From: Candidatus Lambdaproteobacteria bacterium RIFOXYD2_FULL_56_26
GTDB lineage: Bacteria; SAR324; XYD2-FULL-50-16
Length of the DNA stretch: 52,288 bases
Assembly (NCBI GenBank): GCA_001783715.1
Contig: MFNF01000005.1
Location: 1 to 52,288 of the forward strand
Reading direction: 5' to 3'
Positions 42,819 through 52,150 of the stretch are shown here, one piece after another. Position 1 is the first letter of the stretch. The number at the start of each line of letters is the position of its first letter. The translations under genes and the position numbers were made by a program. The notes under the pieces were generated by a model. That model saw only the letters and a program-made list of their open reading frames with translations, did no database searches and was not told the origin of the DNA.

Positions 42819-44128
42819 AACTTGGGGTGTTGAGTTCCAACTACAAGCACACGGCCGTTGAAATCAGGGAAAAGCTGGCGGTCCCGCAAGACCAAGTCAA
42901 GGACCTGATCGCCTACCTGCGCCGTGCGGCGGGCCTGGGCGAGGTGATGGTGCTTTCGACCTGCAACCGGGTGGAGATCTACTTCCAGGCGGAAAACCCG
43001 ATCAAGGCGGTGGACCAAGTGGAGCAGGCCTTTTTTGACTTTTTAGGGCTGGAGGAATCGGTGGAAACCGGGGTGCATTTGGTCCGGTTTTTTGGCCGAG
43101 ATGCACTCAACCACATCTTCCGGGTGACCGGTTCTCTGGAGTCCATGGTCATCGGAGAACCCCAGATCACCGGGCAGATCAAAGACTTCTTCCTGCTCAG
43201 CACCGAAGCGGGGGGTTGCGGCTTTTTGCTCAACCAAGTGTTCAACCGGGCGCTCTTGACCGCCAAACGGATCAGAAACGAAACCGCCATCGCCAAGTTT
43301 GCGGTGTCCATCAGCTTTGCGGCGGTCGAGTTGGCCAAGCGCATCTTTGACGACCTTTCGGACAAAACCATCCTGATCATCGGGGCAGGAGAGATGGCCG
43401 AACTGGCGGTCACCCATCTGCTCAAGGCCGGTTGCTCCCACCTCTTGGTCACCAACCGCACCTTCAGCCGGGCGGTCAGTCTGGCCGAGCAGTTCAACGG
43501 CTCGGCGGTGCGGTTCGAGCAGATGGAAAAAAATCTGGAAGCCGCCGACATCGTGATCAGCTCCACCGGAGCCAAGGGCTTTGTCCTTTCCAGGAGCCTG
43601 ATCGAAGGGGCGATGAAACGGCGCAAACAGCAACCGATGTTTTTGATCGACATCGCCGTTCCTCGGGACATCGACCCGGAGATCAACCAAGTTTCCGGGG
43701 CCTTTGTTTATGACATCGACGACCTGCAAAATGTGGTGGACACCAACCGCAAAGAACGGGAAAAAGAGGCGGGCAAGGCCCAGCTGATCGTAGAGGAAGA
43801 ATTGGGGCAGGTGGACAACTGGCTGGCCACCTTGGAAGTGGTGCCGACCATCAAAACCTTCCGGGAAGAGATCCTGGCCCTCGCCCAAGGGGAGCTGGAC
43901 AAGGCTTTGTCACAAATGGGCGAGTTGAGCGACAAACAAGAACGGGTCTTGAGGGCGGCGGTCCACGGCCTGGCCTACAAGATCCTGCACCAGCCGACCG
44001 TCAAACTCAAAGAGGCGGCCATGGAATCCAACCACAAAGGCCAAGAGTATGCTGGCTTGATTTGCGAACTTTTTGGGCTCAACCCCAAAGAGGAAAAAGC
44101 CCCCCAGAAGGTATTCCAGCTCAAATGA
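42815..44128 (+). CDS. hemA: Glutamyl-tRNA reductase
   Basis: 437 residues. The catalytic Cys is in VLSTCNRVEIYF. The NADPH-binding domain has IIGAGEMAELA, and the MVIGEPQITGQIKD and NRALLTAKRIRNET motifs are conserved. A C-terminal dimerisation helix bundle follows. It reduces glutamyl-tRNA to glutamate semialdehyde, the first committed step of C5-type haem and cobalamin synthesis. GTG 42815 has GGAGG 8 nt upstream; the longer frame above it is a shadow of hisS. GTGA and ATGA overlaps link hisS-hemA-hemC. Confidence 0.97.
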   Translation: MKLGVLSSNYKHTAVEIREKLAVPQDQVKDLIAYLRRAAGLGEVMVLSTCNRVEIYFQAENPIKAVDQVEQAFFDFLGLEESVETGVHLVRFFGRDALNHIFRVTGSLESMVIGEPQITGQIKDFFLLSTEAGGCGFLLNQVFNRALLTAKRIRNETAIAKFAVSISFAAVELAKRIFDDLSDKTILIIGAGEMAELAVTHLLKAGCSHLLVTNRTFSRAVSLAEQFNGSAVRFEQMEKNLEAADIVISSTGAKGFVLSRSLIEGAMKRRKQQPMFLIDIAVPRDIDPEINQVSGAFVYDIDDLQNVVDTNRKEREKEAGKAQLIVEEELGQVDNWLATLEVVPTIKTFREEILALAQGELDKALSQMGELSDKQERVLRAAVHGLAYKILHQPTVKLKEAAMESNHKGQEYAGLICELFGLNPKEEKAPQKVFQLK

Positions 44129-45057
44129 AAGCAAAACTGACCATCGCCACCAGAGACAGCGCCTTGGCCCTTTGGCAGGCCCATTGGGTGCGGGACCAAG
44201 TGATGGCCCTCCATCCGTCGGTGACCGTGGAACTGCTCAAACTCAAAACCCAGGGAGACAAGATCCTAGATACCCCGTTGGCCAAGATCGGCGGGAAGGG
44301 CTTGTTTGTCAAGGAGCTGGAAGTGGCGCTGTTAGAAGGCCAAGCCGACTTGGCGGTCCACAGTCTCAAGGACGTTCCCGCCGAGTTGCCCGAAGGTCTG
44401 ACCCTTTCGGTGATCACCAAACGGGAAAGCCCCGATGATGCCTTTGTTTCCAACCGGTACCCCAACTTTGCCTCCCTGCCCCCAGGGGCCAAGGTTGGCA
44501 CCAGTAGCCTGCGGCGTTCCGCCCAGCTCAAGCGGGCCCGGCCGGACTTGGTCTTTGAGTCCCTCCGGGGCAACGTCAACACCAGGCTTCGGAAACTGGA
44601 CGAAGGGTTGTACGACTGCATCATCCTCGCCGCCGCCGGTTTGATCCGGCTAGGGATGGAAGAGAGAATCGCCGAACGGCTCGACCACGGCCTTTGCCTG
44701 CCTTCCCTCTGCCAAGGGATTGTGGGGATCGAAACCCGAGTGGGGGACCAGGAAACCGGGTTTTATCTGGCCGGGCTCCAGGACGGACCGACCGATCTGG
44801 TGGCCAGGGCCGAGCGGGCCTTGTTGCAACGGCTCAACGGCGGATGTCAGGTCCCTTTTGCCGGGCAGGCCCAGTTGGAGGGCAACCAGATGCAAATGGA
44901 AGCTTTGGTAGCCAGCCCCGAGGGAGACCGATTGATCCGACTCCAAGACCAAGGCCCGGCCTCTGAGCCGGAGGCCTTAGGACGGCGGTTGGCCGAACGA
45001 TTACTGGCTTCGGGGGCGAGGGAGATTCTAGGGGCTTTGGGGATCGTCACCCACTAA
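44125..45057 (+). CDS. hemC: Porphobilinogen deaminase (hydroxymethylbilane synthase)
   Basis: 310 residues. Motifs include ATRDSALALWQAHWV, FVKELEVALLEGQADLAVHS LKDVP-type segments and SLRGNVNTRLRKL. The dipyrromethane cofactor Cys is Cys241 in NGGCQVPF. It joins four porphobilinogens into hydroxymethylbilane. ATGA overlap with hemA; hemD follows after 15 nt. Confidence 0.97.
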   Translation: MKAKLTIATRDSALALWQAHWVRDQVMALHPSVTVELLKLKTQGDKILDTPLAKIGGKGLFVKELEVALLEGQADLAVHSLKDVPAELPEGLTLSVITKRESPDDAFVSNRYPNFASLPPGAKVGTSSLRRSAQLKRARPDLVFESLRGNVNTRLRKLDEGLYDCIILAAAGLIRLGMEERIAERLDHGLCLPSLCQGIVGIETRVGDQETGFYLAGLQDGPTDLVARAERALLQRLNGGCQVPFAGQAQLEGNQMQMEALVASPEGDRLIRLQDQGPASEPEALGRRLAERLLASGAREILGALGIVTH

Positions 45058-45072
45058 ACAAAGGAACGCCTC

Positions 45073-45840
45073 ATGGAACTGCAAGGCTTGCACATCCTGA
45101 CCACCCGTGACAGCCTGGGCACCGACCACCTCAAAGGGATGCTCGAAGCCAAAGGGGCCCGGGTCAGCGCCATTCCCACCCTCTCCCTGCTGCCTCCTGA
45201 CGACTGGTCCAGCTTCGACCAAGCGGCCCAAAGCTTGGCTCAATTTGACTGGGCGATTTTTACCAGTATCAATGCCGTTTTCCAAACCGCTAAACGACTC
45301 AAGGAACTGGGGCTCCCCTGGAATCCGGGGCTCAAGATCGCTGCGGTGGGCCAAAAGACCGCCTTGGAGTTGGAAAGCTTGGGCTGGAAGGTGAGCTTGG
45401 TGCCCAAGGACTTCCAAGCGGAAGGACTGCTCAAGGCCCTGGAAGCCACTCGGCTGGAAGGGAAACGATTTTTTTTCCCTCGTGCCGAACAGGCAAGGGA
45501 ACTTTTGGTGGACAGTCTCCGGTTTTTGGGGGCCAAGGTTGAGCTGGTCGGGGTGTACAAAAACGAACCGGCCTGGGAAAACCACGCCAAACTCAAGGCC
45601 TGCCTGGAAGAGGATGCCCCTCACTGGATCACCTTTACCAGCGCCTCTACGGTCCAAAACTTCCTCAAGGTGCTGGGCGAACTTCCCGATGCCCTGCCCC
45701 GTCTGGCTTCCATCGGCAAGGTGACCAGCATGGAGCTGCGTAACAAGGGCATGGTCGCCACCGTCACAGCCGAACCACAAACCTTGGAGGGGCTGGTAGG
45801 GGCGATCATCAAAAAAGAAGAACGTGACCCCTCCTTGTGA
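45073..45840 (+). CDS. hemD: Uroporphyrinogen-III synthase
   Basis: 255 residues. Sequence conservation in this family is low, but ILTTRDSLG at the start, FTSINAV, AAVGQKTALELESLG, FPRAEQARELLVDSL and TFTSASTVQNFL in order identify it. It closes hydroxymethylbilane to uroporphyrinogen III with D-ring inversion. AAGGA lies 7 nt before the ATG. It follows hemC in the usual order. It ends 19 nt before the deaminase ATG. Confidence 0.93.
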   Translation: MELQGLHILTTRDSLGTDHLKGMLEAKGARVSAIPTLSLLPPDDWSSFDQAAQSLAQFDWAIFTSINAVFQTAKRLKELGLPWNPGLKIAAVGQKTALELESLGWKVSLVPKDFQAEGLLKALEATRLEGKRFFFPRAEQARELLVDSLRFLGAKVELVGVYKNEPAWENHAKLKACLEEDAPHWITFTSASTVQNFLKVLGELPDALPRLASIGKVTSMELRNKGMVATVTAEPQTLEGLVGAIIKKEERDPSL

Positions 45841-45859
45841 CCTCCCCCACCAGCGCCCC

Positions 45860-46876
45860 ATGCCAGTAGCCCCTGCCCTCGCCCAGAGCATCCGAGCCTT
45901 GCCCAAGGTGGAGCTGCATGTCCACCTCGAAGGGTTTGTGGATCTGTCCTTTTGGCGAGCGATGACCCAAGCCCAGGGAACCTGGACCGAACAAAGGGAC
46001 TTGGAAATGGCCCAAAAGTTTGGATTCCAAAGCTTCCCGCTGTTCCTCAAGTGTTTCGGAGCCGTGATTTTCAGCTTCATGACCCCAGGGGACTTTTACC
46101 TGTTGACCCAAAAGGCCTTGGCTGATCTGAAATCCCAGGGGGTGGTGTACGGAGAGTTGATGTTTACCCCGGCCTTTTTTGTGGACCGAGGGATCAACTT
46201 CCCCGAGATCATGGCCGAAATCGACCGGGCGGCCAAAGAAGCGGAGCGGGAAGGAGGACCCAAGCTGGCGTTGATTTTTGACGGAGCCCGAAACTTTGGA
46301 ACCCAGGCGGTGCAACATTGTTTCGACTTGGCTGCCGCCGACCCAACTGGCCGGGTGATTGGAGTGGGCCTGGGGGGAGACGAGGTTCACTTTCCGGCCC
46401 AAGACTTTGTGGCCCAATTCGCCTGGGCTAAGGCCCAAGGCTTCCGGTTGACCTGCCACGCCGGGGAAGCTGCGGGGGAGGATTCAATTGCCCAGGCGGT
46501 AGAGCTTCTGGGGGCCGAACGGATCGGCCACGCCTTGGGCCTCACTCCTGGGGGACCGGTAGAGGAGTTGGTCTTGTCAAAAGGGGTCGCCCTGGACCTA
46601 TGCCCCCATTCCAACCTGACCACCGGAGTCCTGGCCGACCTCAACCGGCACCCCTTTTTGGCCTACCGGCAACGGGGCCACAAGGTGAGCCTCAACAGCG
46701 ATGACCCCGGCTTTTTTAAAACCAGCCTGCTCAAGGAATACCTTTGGGCTGCCGAATCCTTGGGCCTTACCCTGGAAGACCTCACCGCCTTGAGCTTGGC
46801 CGCATTGGACCAGAGTTTTTTGGCGGCACCGGAAAAACGGCGGTTCCAAGAAAAACTGACCTCGGCCCAACTTTAG
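45860..46876 (+). CDS. add: Adenosine/adenine deaminase family protein
   Basis: About 338 residues. Metal-binding His20 and His22 are in ELHVHLEG. HAGE, IGHALGL, DLCPHSNL and SLNSDDPGFF give the remaining ligands and catalytic Glu/Asp. It deaminates adenosine to inosine or adenine to hypoxanthine; motifs alone do not decide between these, so the symbol is provisional. An ATG at 45860 is preferred to an in-frame GTG at 45824. Confidence 0.9.
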   Translation: MPVAPALAQSIRALPKVELHVHLEGFVDLSFWRAMTQAQGTWTEQRDLEMAQKFGFQSFPLFLKCFGAVIFSFMTPGDFYLLTQKALADLKSQGVVYGELMFTPAFFVDRGINFPEIMAEIDRAAKEAEREGGPKLALIFDGARNFGTQAVQHCFDLAAADPTGRVIGVGLGGDEVHFPAQDFVAQFAWAKAQGFRLTCHAGEAAGEDSIAQAVELLGAERIGHALGLTPGGPVEELVLSKGVALDLCPHSNLTTGVLADLNRHPFLAYRQRGHKVSLNSDDPGFFKTSLLKEYLWAAESLGLTLEDLTALSLAALDQSFLAAPEKRRFQEKLTSAQL

Positions 46877-46895
46877 CCCGCCCTTTCCTGTCCCC

Positions 46896-48455
46896 TTAAA
46901 ACCCCGGTCCCGGCAAACGGCTCCAGAGGCGACTTGGGGGAAGCTTTGCCGGGATCCGGGCAAGGTGTGGGCGGTTGTGGCGGAGTGCCTTTTGGTGGGA
47001 GCCCAAAAGGGCGGAGAAGGTGGCGCTTACCCCACCATAAACCGAGCTGTTTCCCGCTTGGTCGGTCACCACCACGTTAAAATAATAAGTCCCGGTCCCC
47101 GGATTGGTCAAGGTCAAGGCCGTCAAATTGGCCGTGGCGCTGTTGGCGGCGGTTCCGTTGGCCTTGGCCAGAGCGGCAGTGGTCAGGTTGTCGGCGGTCG
47201 AATAAAAAACTTGGTAGGTCAAGGCCGTAGTGGCGGTGGTTCCGTCACTGGCGGTGGCCCAGGAAAGGCTGATCGAAGAGACCGAAAGCGACCGGCTGAC
47301 CGTCCCGTTGCTCACCACCGGAGCGGTGCCATCGGTGGTGGTGGCACTGGTGCCGGAGTAAAGGCTGCTGTTGCCTGCACTGTCGGTGACGATGACGTTG
47401 AGGTAATAGGTGGTCCGGTCCGTCAACCCCGAAAGCGTCAGGCTGGACAGGTTGGCGGTCGCCGAGTTAGCGGTGGTGCCGTTGGTTTTGGTCAAAGCTA
47501 GGGTGGTCAGATTGTTGCTGGTTGAATAATAAACTTGGTAGGTCAAGGCCGCCGCCCCGGTGGTGGTGTCGGTCGCCGCAATCCAAGAGAGGGTCAGGCC
47601 CGAGCTGCCTACCGAACTGGCGGTCAAGGTGCCGGTGCCGATGGTAGGAGCAGTGCTGTCGGAACTCAAGGTCTTGAATCCGGTGGGGTTCACTAGCTCC
47701 GCCCCTAGGCCGTTGCCCTTTGAGTCGGTGACCCCCTGGGTGAGCTTCAGTTTGTAGGTGGTGCTGTAGTCCAGCGCTGCAGCAGGGGTCACGGTCAAGA
47801 CCTTGAGGCTGCTGTCCAAAGTTGCGGCCCCCAGCTTGACACAGCCGGAAAAGTTGTCCGCCGAAAGCTGGACCGAGCCGGTGCAACCGGTGCCGGTGCT
47901 GTTGGTACTCAGGCTGGTTGCGGCCATGGGGTTGTTGAAGGTCAAGGTCAAGGCTGAAGCCAAAGCCACCCCGGTGGCTCCGTCGGCGGGGCTCTGGCTG
48001 GCCAGGGCCGGGGCCTCGTCCAGGGGGACCGAAAGAGAGAGTTGGTCGGTGCCGGAGGTGACCGTAAAGGGCTCCGAAAGGCCTACCCCATCGGCACTGG
48101 GCTTGGTCTCCCCTAGCTTGTAGGTCCCTTTCCAACCTTTGCGGACCAGCCGCAGGGAGGTGTCCAGCGGCAAGGTCAGAGTAATTTGTTGGGTCCCCAA
48201 ATCCAGCAAGCCTTGGGCGTAAATCTGGGTTGGGTCGGCGAGGTTGTTGGCTTGGGTGAGTGAGGCTGGAACCACTTGGACCAGACAAGTCCCCAAGGCC
48301 GACCCGCTCAAGGACGGCTGCCCTTGGGTCGGTCGGTCTTCCAGGGTCAATCGGGTGGACCGGGAAACCTTCCCGGTCAGGTCCGACTCTTGGGCCTTGC
48401 AGCCAACCAAGACCAGCCCCAGAACGATTCCCAGGGCTCCGTAACACAACTTCAT
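46896..48455 (-). CDS. Surface lipoprotein with Big_5-like and fibronectin III-like domains
   Basis: 519 residues. The lipobox LVGC places the lipidated Cys at position 19. A shared N-terminal domain (GTCLVQVVPAS, LPLDTSLRLVRKGW) is followed by an SbsA-like Big_5 domain (ASQSPADGATGVALASALT) and two fibronectin III-like repeats ending in TYYLNVIVTDSAGNSS-type strands. It is paralogous to the gene at 48516. After GGVSATFS the last ~35 residues are basic and unlike the rest, suggesting the gene has lost its original 3' end. AGGA lies 5 nt before the ATG. Confidence 0.85.
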   Translation of the reverse strand: MKLCYGALGIVLGLVLVGCKAQESDLTGKVSRSTRLTLEDRPTQGQPSLSGSALGTCLVQVVPASLTQANNLADPTQIYAQGLLDLGTQQITLTLPLDTSLRLVRKGWKGTYKLGETKPSADGVGLSEPFTVTSGTDQLSLSVPLDEAPALASQSPADGATGVALASALTLTFNNPMAATSLSTNSTGTGCTGSVQLSADNFSGCVKLGAATLDSSLKVLTVTPAAALDYSTTYKLKLTQGVTDSKGNGLGAELVNPTGFKTLSSDSTAPTIGTGTLTASSVGSSGLTLSWIAATDTTTGAAALTYQVYYSTSNNLTTLALTKTNGTTANSATANLSSLTLSGLTDRTTYYLNVIVTDSAGNSSLYSGTSATTTDGTAPVVSNGTVSRSLSVSSISLSWATASDGTTATTALTYQVFYSTADNLTTAALAKANGTAANSATANLTALTLTNPGTGTYYFNVVVTDQAGNSSVYGGVSATFSALLGSHQKALRHNRPHLARIPAKLPPSRLWSRLPGPGF

Positions 48456-48515
48456 GTTGATCCTGGTTCCGGTTTCACCGATGGCCCCCCTTTTTTGGAT
48501 CTGGCTTTCATTGTG

Positions 48516-49985
48516 TCACTGTCGCAGGTAGATGTAAACCGCCCCGGCATTGGAGATCGAATTGTCCGCACTGGCGGTGGTGCCGTTGGTGACGCTGGTT
48601 TGGTTGCTGTCTTCGCCGGGAGCGCCAACCGCCAAGGTGTTGGACTCAATAGCCAGAGCCGTGCCGCCGGTGAAGTTGGCCCCTCCAAAGTAGTCATTGG
48701 CCTCCAGGTTGGCCGACTTGACATAAGCCTCTTGGGCCCAACTGGTTCCTGAACGTTGGTAAACATACACCGCTCCGGCGTAAGCAGCGGAATTGTCGGC
48801 ACTGGCGGTGCTGCCGTTGGTGATGCCCTGTTGGTTGCTCTTTTCTTGCCAAGCGGTGACCGCCAAGGTGTTGCCGTTGATCGAAACCCTCCCGCCAAAG
48901 CTATCGGTCGCCTCCCCGTTGACCGCTTTGACATAAGCCTCTTGAGTCCAGTTAACCCCGGTCCGTTTATAGACGTACACCGCTCCGGCGCTGCTGGCAC
49001 TGTTGTTGCTGCTGCCGGTCGTCCCATTGGTGATGGTGGTTTGGTTGCTGTCCTCCATGGGGGCACCCACGGCCAAACTGTCCCCGGCCAAGGAAACCGA
49101 ATAACCAAAGTCGTCCCCCGTTTCGGCATTGGGGGCCTTGAGGTAGGCTTCTTGCGCCCAATTGACCCCGGTCCGTTTGTAAATGTACACCGCTCCTACC
49201 CCGGTCCCGCTGATGTCGGCGCTGGCGGTAGTCCCGTTGGTGATGGTGGTTTGCAGGCTGCGCTCCAGGTAGGAACCCACCGCCAGGGTCTCTGAGGAAA
49301 GAGAGAGAGAAAAACCAAAATAGGCCCCGGCATAGGTATTGGCTGGCTTGATGTAGGCTTCCCTAGCCCAACTGGTCCCGGTCCGCCGGTAAACATACAC
49401 CGCCCCGGAATCGTAAGTCAGGTTCATGTCCCCGGGCACGGTGGTGCCGTTGGTGATGGTGGTGACGCTGCTGTCCTCCCCGGAAGTCCCGACCACCAAA
49501 GTATCGGTACCCAAAGCCACCGCTTCGCCGAAGCCCATGGCACTGACCAGATTCCCCGCTTTGATATAGGCCTCTTGGGCCCAACTGGTACCGGTGCGAG
49601 CGTACACATAAACCGCCCCGATGTTCAGGGCCCCATTGGCCGTGTCCGCCGTAGTGCCGTTGATGATCGTCGTCGAGCCCCCATCCTCCATCCGGGCCCC
49701 TACCGCCAACAAGTCGCCATAAACACTCACCGCCGTGCCGAAGGTGTCGCTGGCATTGGTATTAACTGCCTTGATGTAGGCCTGTTGGGCCCAGGTGGAA
49801 CCGGTGCGCAGGTAAACAAAGACCGCCCCGGAATCAAAAGCCGTGGCATCGGAGGCCGAGGTGGTGCCATTGACGATGGTGGTGGAACCGCTGTCCTCAT
49901 AGGGGCTACCCACCGCTAGAGTATCTCCGTAAAGGCTCAAGGCATAGCCGAACTGGCTGTTGGTTGAAGCGCTGGAGTTGCTGGC
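48516..49985 (-). repeat. Seven tandem ~210-bp repeats inside the lipoprotein gene
   Basis: Diverged tandem copies, each coding for one ~70-residue blade. Conserved islands such as the ACCGGTGGT/GACGG-like coding for TTITNGTT and for GAVYVY recur at the same phase. They arose by duplication and can recombine. Confidence 0.75.
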
Positions 49986-51245
49986 TTTGATGTAGGCTTG
50001 CTGTGCCCAAGCGGTGGTGGTGGCACTGGTGCCCGAATAAAGGCTTTGGTTCCCCGCACTGTCACTGACGATCACGTTTAGGTAATAGGTGGTGCCGCCG
50101 TTGAGGCCGCTCAGGGACAAGGTGGTGATGGTCGTGGTGGCCGTATTGGCGGCGGTGCCGTTGGCTTTGGTCTGGGCCAGCGTCCCCAGGTTGTTGGCGG
50201 TCGAATAATAGACCTGATAGGTCAAGGCCGAAGCCAAGGTGGTTTCGTCGGTGGCGGCGGTCCAGTCCAAAGTCAGGCCGTTGCCGCTGATCGAACTGGT
50301 ACGCAAGGTCCCGGAGCTGACCGTTGGAGCGGTGGTGTCACCGGCGGCGGTGGAGCTGGAGCTGCTGGTCGAAGTGCTGCTGGTGGTCGCAGTACTGCTG
50401 GTTGAAGTGGTACTGCCCGAACTGCTGGTCGCCACAGTGGTAAAACCAGTCCCGTTGGTCAGTTCCGCCACCAAACCGTTTCCGCTTAAGTCCTGGACTT
50501 GGGTGGTAATCCTGAGTTTGTAAAGAGTCGAGTTGGCCAGAGCAGTAGCGGGGGAGAGGCTTATACTCTTGAGGCTGCTGTCCTGGGCCAAGGCACTCCA
50601 CCGGACGCAGGTGGCAAAGCTGTCCGCAGAGAGCTGGAAGGCACCGGTACAGCGGCTGTCGGTCAGGTTGATCCCCAGGCTGGTTGCGTCCAAGGGGTTG
50701 TTGAAGGTGAGGGAGAGTCCGGCGGTAGCGGCATTGGTGGCCCCGTCGGCCGGGCTTTGACTGACCAAGGCGGGAGCTTCGAGCAGCGGGACGGCCAGGG
50801 AGAGCCGGTCGGTCTGGGCGGTAACGGTAAAAAGTTCGGAAACCCCGATCCCTTCAGCCCGAGGCAGGTTGGCGGTGGTTTTGTAACTGCCGACCCAACC
50901 TTTGCGGACCAGCCGCAGTTGGGTGTCCAAAGGCAGGGTCAAGGTGATCTGGTTGCTGCCCAGGTCCACCAGCCCTTGGGCCACGATCTGGGCAGGGTCG
51001 GCCAGATTGCTGGCGCTGTCAACCGAACCCGGCACCACCTGGACCAGACAGGTCCCCAGCCCGGAGCCGGACAGGTTCTTTTGTCCCTGTAGGTCGGGGG
51101 CGGAAAGGCTCAAGGTGGCGACCCGAGAGACTGGGGGGGACAGGTCCTCCGACTGACTTTTGCAACCGGTCAAAAACATCAGCCCCAGGCCCAAGGCCAG
51201 ACTGAAAAATCCCAGACCAAAAACGGCGGCAATACGTAGCTTCAT
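48516..51245 (-). CDS. Large surface lipoprotein: Big_5-like, fibronectin III-like and seven FG-GAP-like repeats
   Basis: About 909 residues. The lipobox LTGC gives lipid-modified Cys28. After the N-terminal domain shared with the paralogue at 46896 come a Big_5-like domain and a Ser/Thr-rich linker (SSGSTTSTSS-type). One fibronectin III-like domain follows, then seven ~70-residue repeats running to the C-terminus. Each starts WAQEAYIKA or close to it, has an FG...SL.GDTLAVGA core and TTITNGTT, and ends AGAVYVYKRTG. Seven blades predict a closed beta-propeller, as in FG-GAP and integrin-alpha-like proteins. It is probably exposed on the outer membrane, for adhesion or binding. The second ATG is preferred because AAGGA is 8 nt upstream. 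Confidence 0.88.
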   Translation of the reverse strand: MKLRIAAVFGLGFFSLALGLGLMFLTGCKSQSEDLSPPVSRVATLSLSAPDLQGQKNLSGSGLGTCLVQVVPGSVDSASNLADPAQIVAQGLVDLGSNQITLTLPLDTQLRLVRKGWVGSYKTTANLPRAEGIGVSELFTVTAQTDRLSLAVPLLEAPALVSQSPADGATNAATAGLSLTFNNPLDATSLGINLTDSRCTGAFQLSADSFATCVRWSALAQDSSLKSISLSPATALANSTLYKLRITTQVQDLSGNGLVAELTNGTGFTTVATSSSGSTTSTSSTATTSSTSTSSSSSTAAGDTTAPTVSSGTLRTSSISGNGLTLDWTAATDETTLASALTYQVYYSTANNLGTLAQTKANGTAANTATTTITTLSLSGLNGGTTYYLNVIVSDSAGNQSLYSGTSATTTAWAQQAYIKASNSSASTNSQFGYALSLYGDTLAVGSPYEDSGSTTIVNGTTSASDATAFDSGAVFVYLRTGSTWAQQAYIKAVNTNASDTFGTAVSVYGDLLAVGARMEDGGSTTIINGTTADTANGALNIGAVYVYARTGTSWAQEAYIKAGNLVSAMGFGEAVALGTDTLVVGTSGEDSSVTTITNGTTVPGDMNLTYDSGAVYVYRRTGTSWAREAYIKPANTYAGAYFGFSLSLSSETLAVGSYLERSLQTTITNGTTASADISGTGVGAVYIYKRTGVNWAQEAYLKAPNAETGDDFGYSVSLAGDSLAVGAPMEDSNQTTITNGTTGSSNNSASSAGAVYVYKRTGVNWTQEAYVKAVNGEATDSFGGRVSINGNTLAVTAWQEKSNQQGITNGSTASADNSAAYAGAVYVYQRSGTSWAQEAYVKSANLEANDYFGGANFTGGTALAIESNTLAVGAPGEDSNQTSVTNGTTASADNSISNAGAVYIYLRQ

Positions 51246-51258
51246 GGTCTCCATCCTT

Positions 51259-52146
51259 CTAGTCGGTCACTTTGAGGGTTATCGGCTTGTCTTTGAGGGT
51301 TTGGATCACCCTTTCCTGGTTCACCGTTTCTTGGGCTTGGTCCACCTGCTGTTTGGCCTGCTCCACTTGGCCCTCCACCGTTTCTAACGCTGGGCCGGGA
51401 CCGGGGTCTTGGGTCTCCCCTTTGGGATCACTCGATTCTTTGGGGGTCGGTTTGGCTTCCGGTGTGGGGTCGGTGCTGACCGGTTCGATCTTGACCCCGG
51501 CGGCATCCCATCCTGCCAGATCGGCGCTGTCCGAGCCGGCGATGTTTTCCTGCACCGCTTGCGGCACGGTGACCGGCGGGCTGGGCGGGGTGGCGGCCAA
51601 GGTTTGGGAGGCTTGGTTTTTCTCCACCAAAATGGTGATCTCCGGGGCCGATTGGGCGGCAAAGCCCACCGTCCCTTCCAGGGTCAAAAGGTTGGTGGTG
51701 TTGCCCAAACTTTGCAGCACAAACTCGGTGCCTTTGATGCCCACCACGGCGTTGACGGTCCTGACCCCAAACTTGGGGCGAGTGGCCAGACCCAAGTAGT
51801 TGACCAAAAATTTCGCTTTGCCCACCGGTAGGGAGAGCAGGCTTTGCCCGGGCTCATAGGTGGACAGGGAAAGGTAGGTCTCGGAAAACAGGTCCACCTG
51901 TTCGGCCCCGGAACGTAAGGTCAATTTGGCCCTGGTGCCGGTGCCGGTGTGGAGGCTGTCTTGGGCAAAAACCGGCAGGGTTTGGTTGACCTCGCTCAAC
52001 ATCCGTTCCCCCTGGGGTCCTTGGATCTTCACCTTGCCTTGGAGCAACAACAGTTGGCCCACCTCCTGGGCCAGGGCAGATTGACCCCAACACAGGGCCA
52101 GGGATAACACCAGGAGTAGAGGCAACAGAAGCGACTTTTTGCCCAT
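51259..52146 (-). CDS. FecR-domain periplasmic protein
   Basis: 295 residues. A signal peptide (LLLPLLLVLSLALCWGQSALA) is followed by a FecR domain: VGQLLLLQGKVKIQ, DSLHTGTGTRAKLTLRSGA, LSLSTYE and the motif VRTVNAVVGIKGTEFVL. A Pro-rich linker and a C-terminal coiled coil (VEGQVEQAKQQVDQAQETVNQ) complete it. Unlike the classic FecR sigma regulator it has no cytoplasmic anti-sigma part, so it is probably a structural or surface-associated FecR-domain protein. GAGG lies 7 nt before the ATG. It is 5' of the two lipoproteins, 13 nt from the larger one, in one transcription unit. Confidence 0.9.
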   Translation of the reverse strand: MGKKSLLLPLLLVLSLALCWGQSALAQEVGQLLLLQGKVKIQGPQGERMLSEVNQTLPVFAQDSLHTGTGTRAKLTLRSGAEQVDLFSETYLSLSTYEPGQSLLSLPVGKAKFLVNYLGLATRPKFGVRTVNAVVGIKGTEFVLQSLGNTTNLLTLEGTVGFAAQSAPEITILVEKNQASQTLAATPPSPPVTVPQAVQENIAGSDSADLAGWDAAGVKIEPVSTDPTPEAKPTPKESSDPKGETQDPGPGPALETVEGQVEQAKQQVDQAQETVNQERVIQTLKDKPITLKVTD

Positions 52147-52150
52147 TTTT

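Noticed and set aside
47467-48447. Overlapping 326-codon frame in the surface lipoprotein
   Set aside because: Shares the strand but another frame; Arg/Pro/Gly-rich and not protein-like, while the lipoprotein frame has a lipobox and domains.
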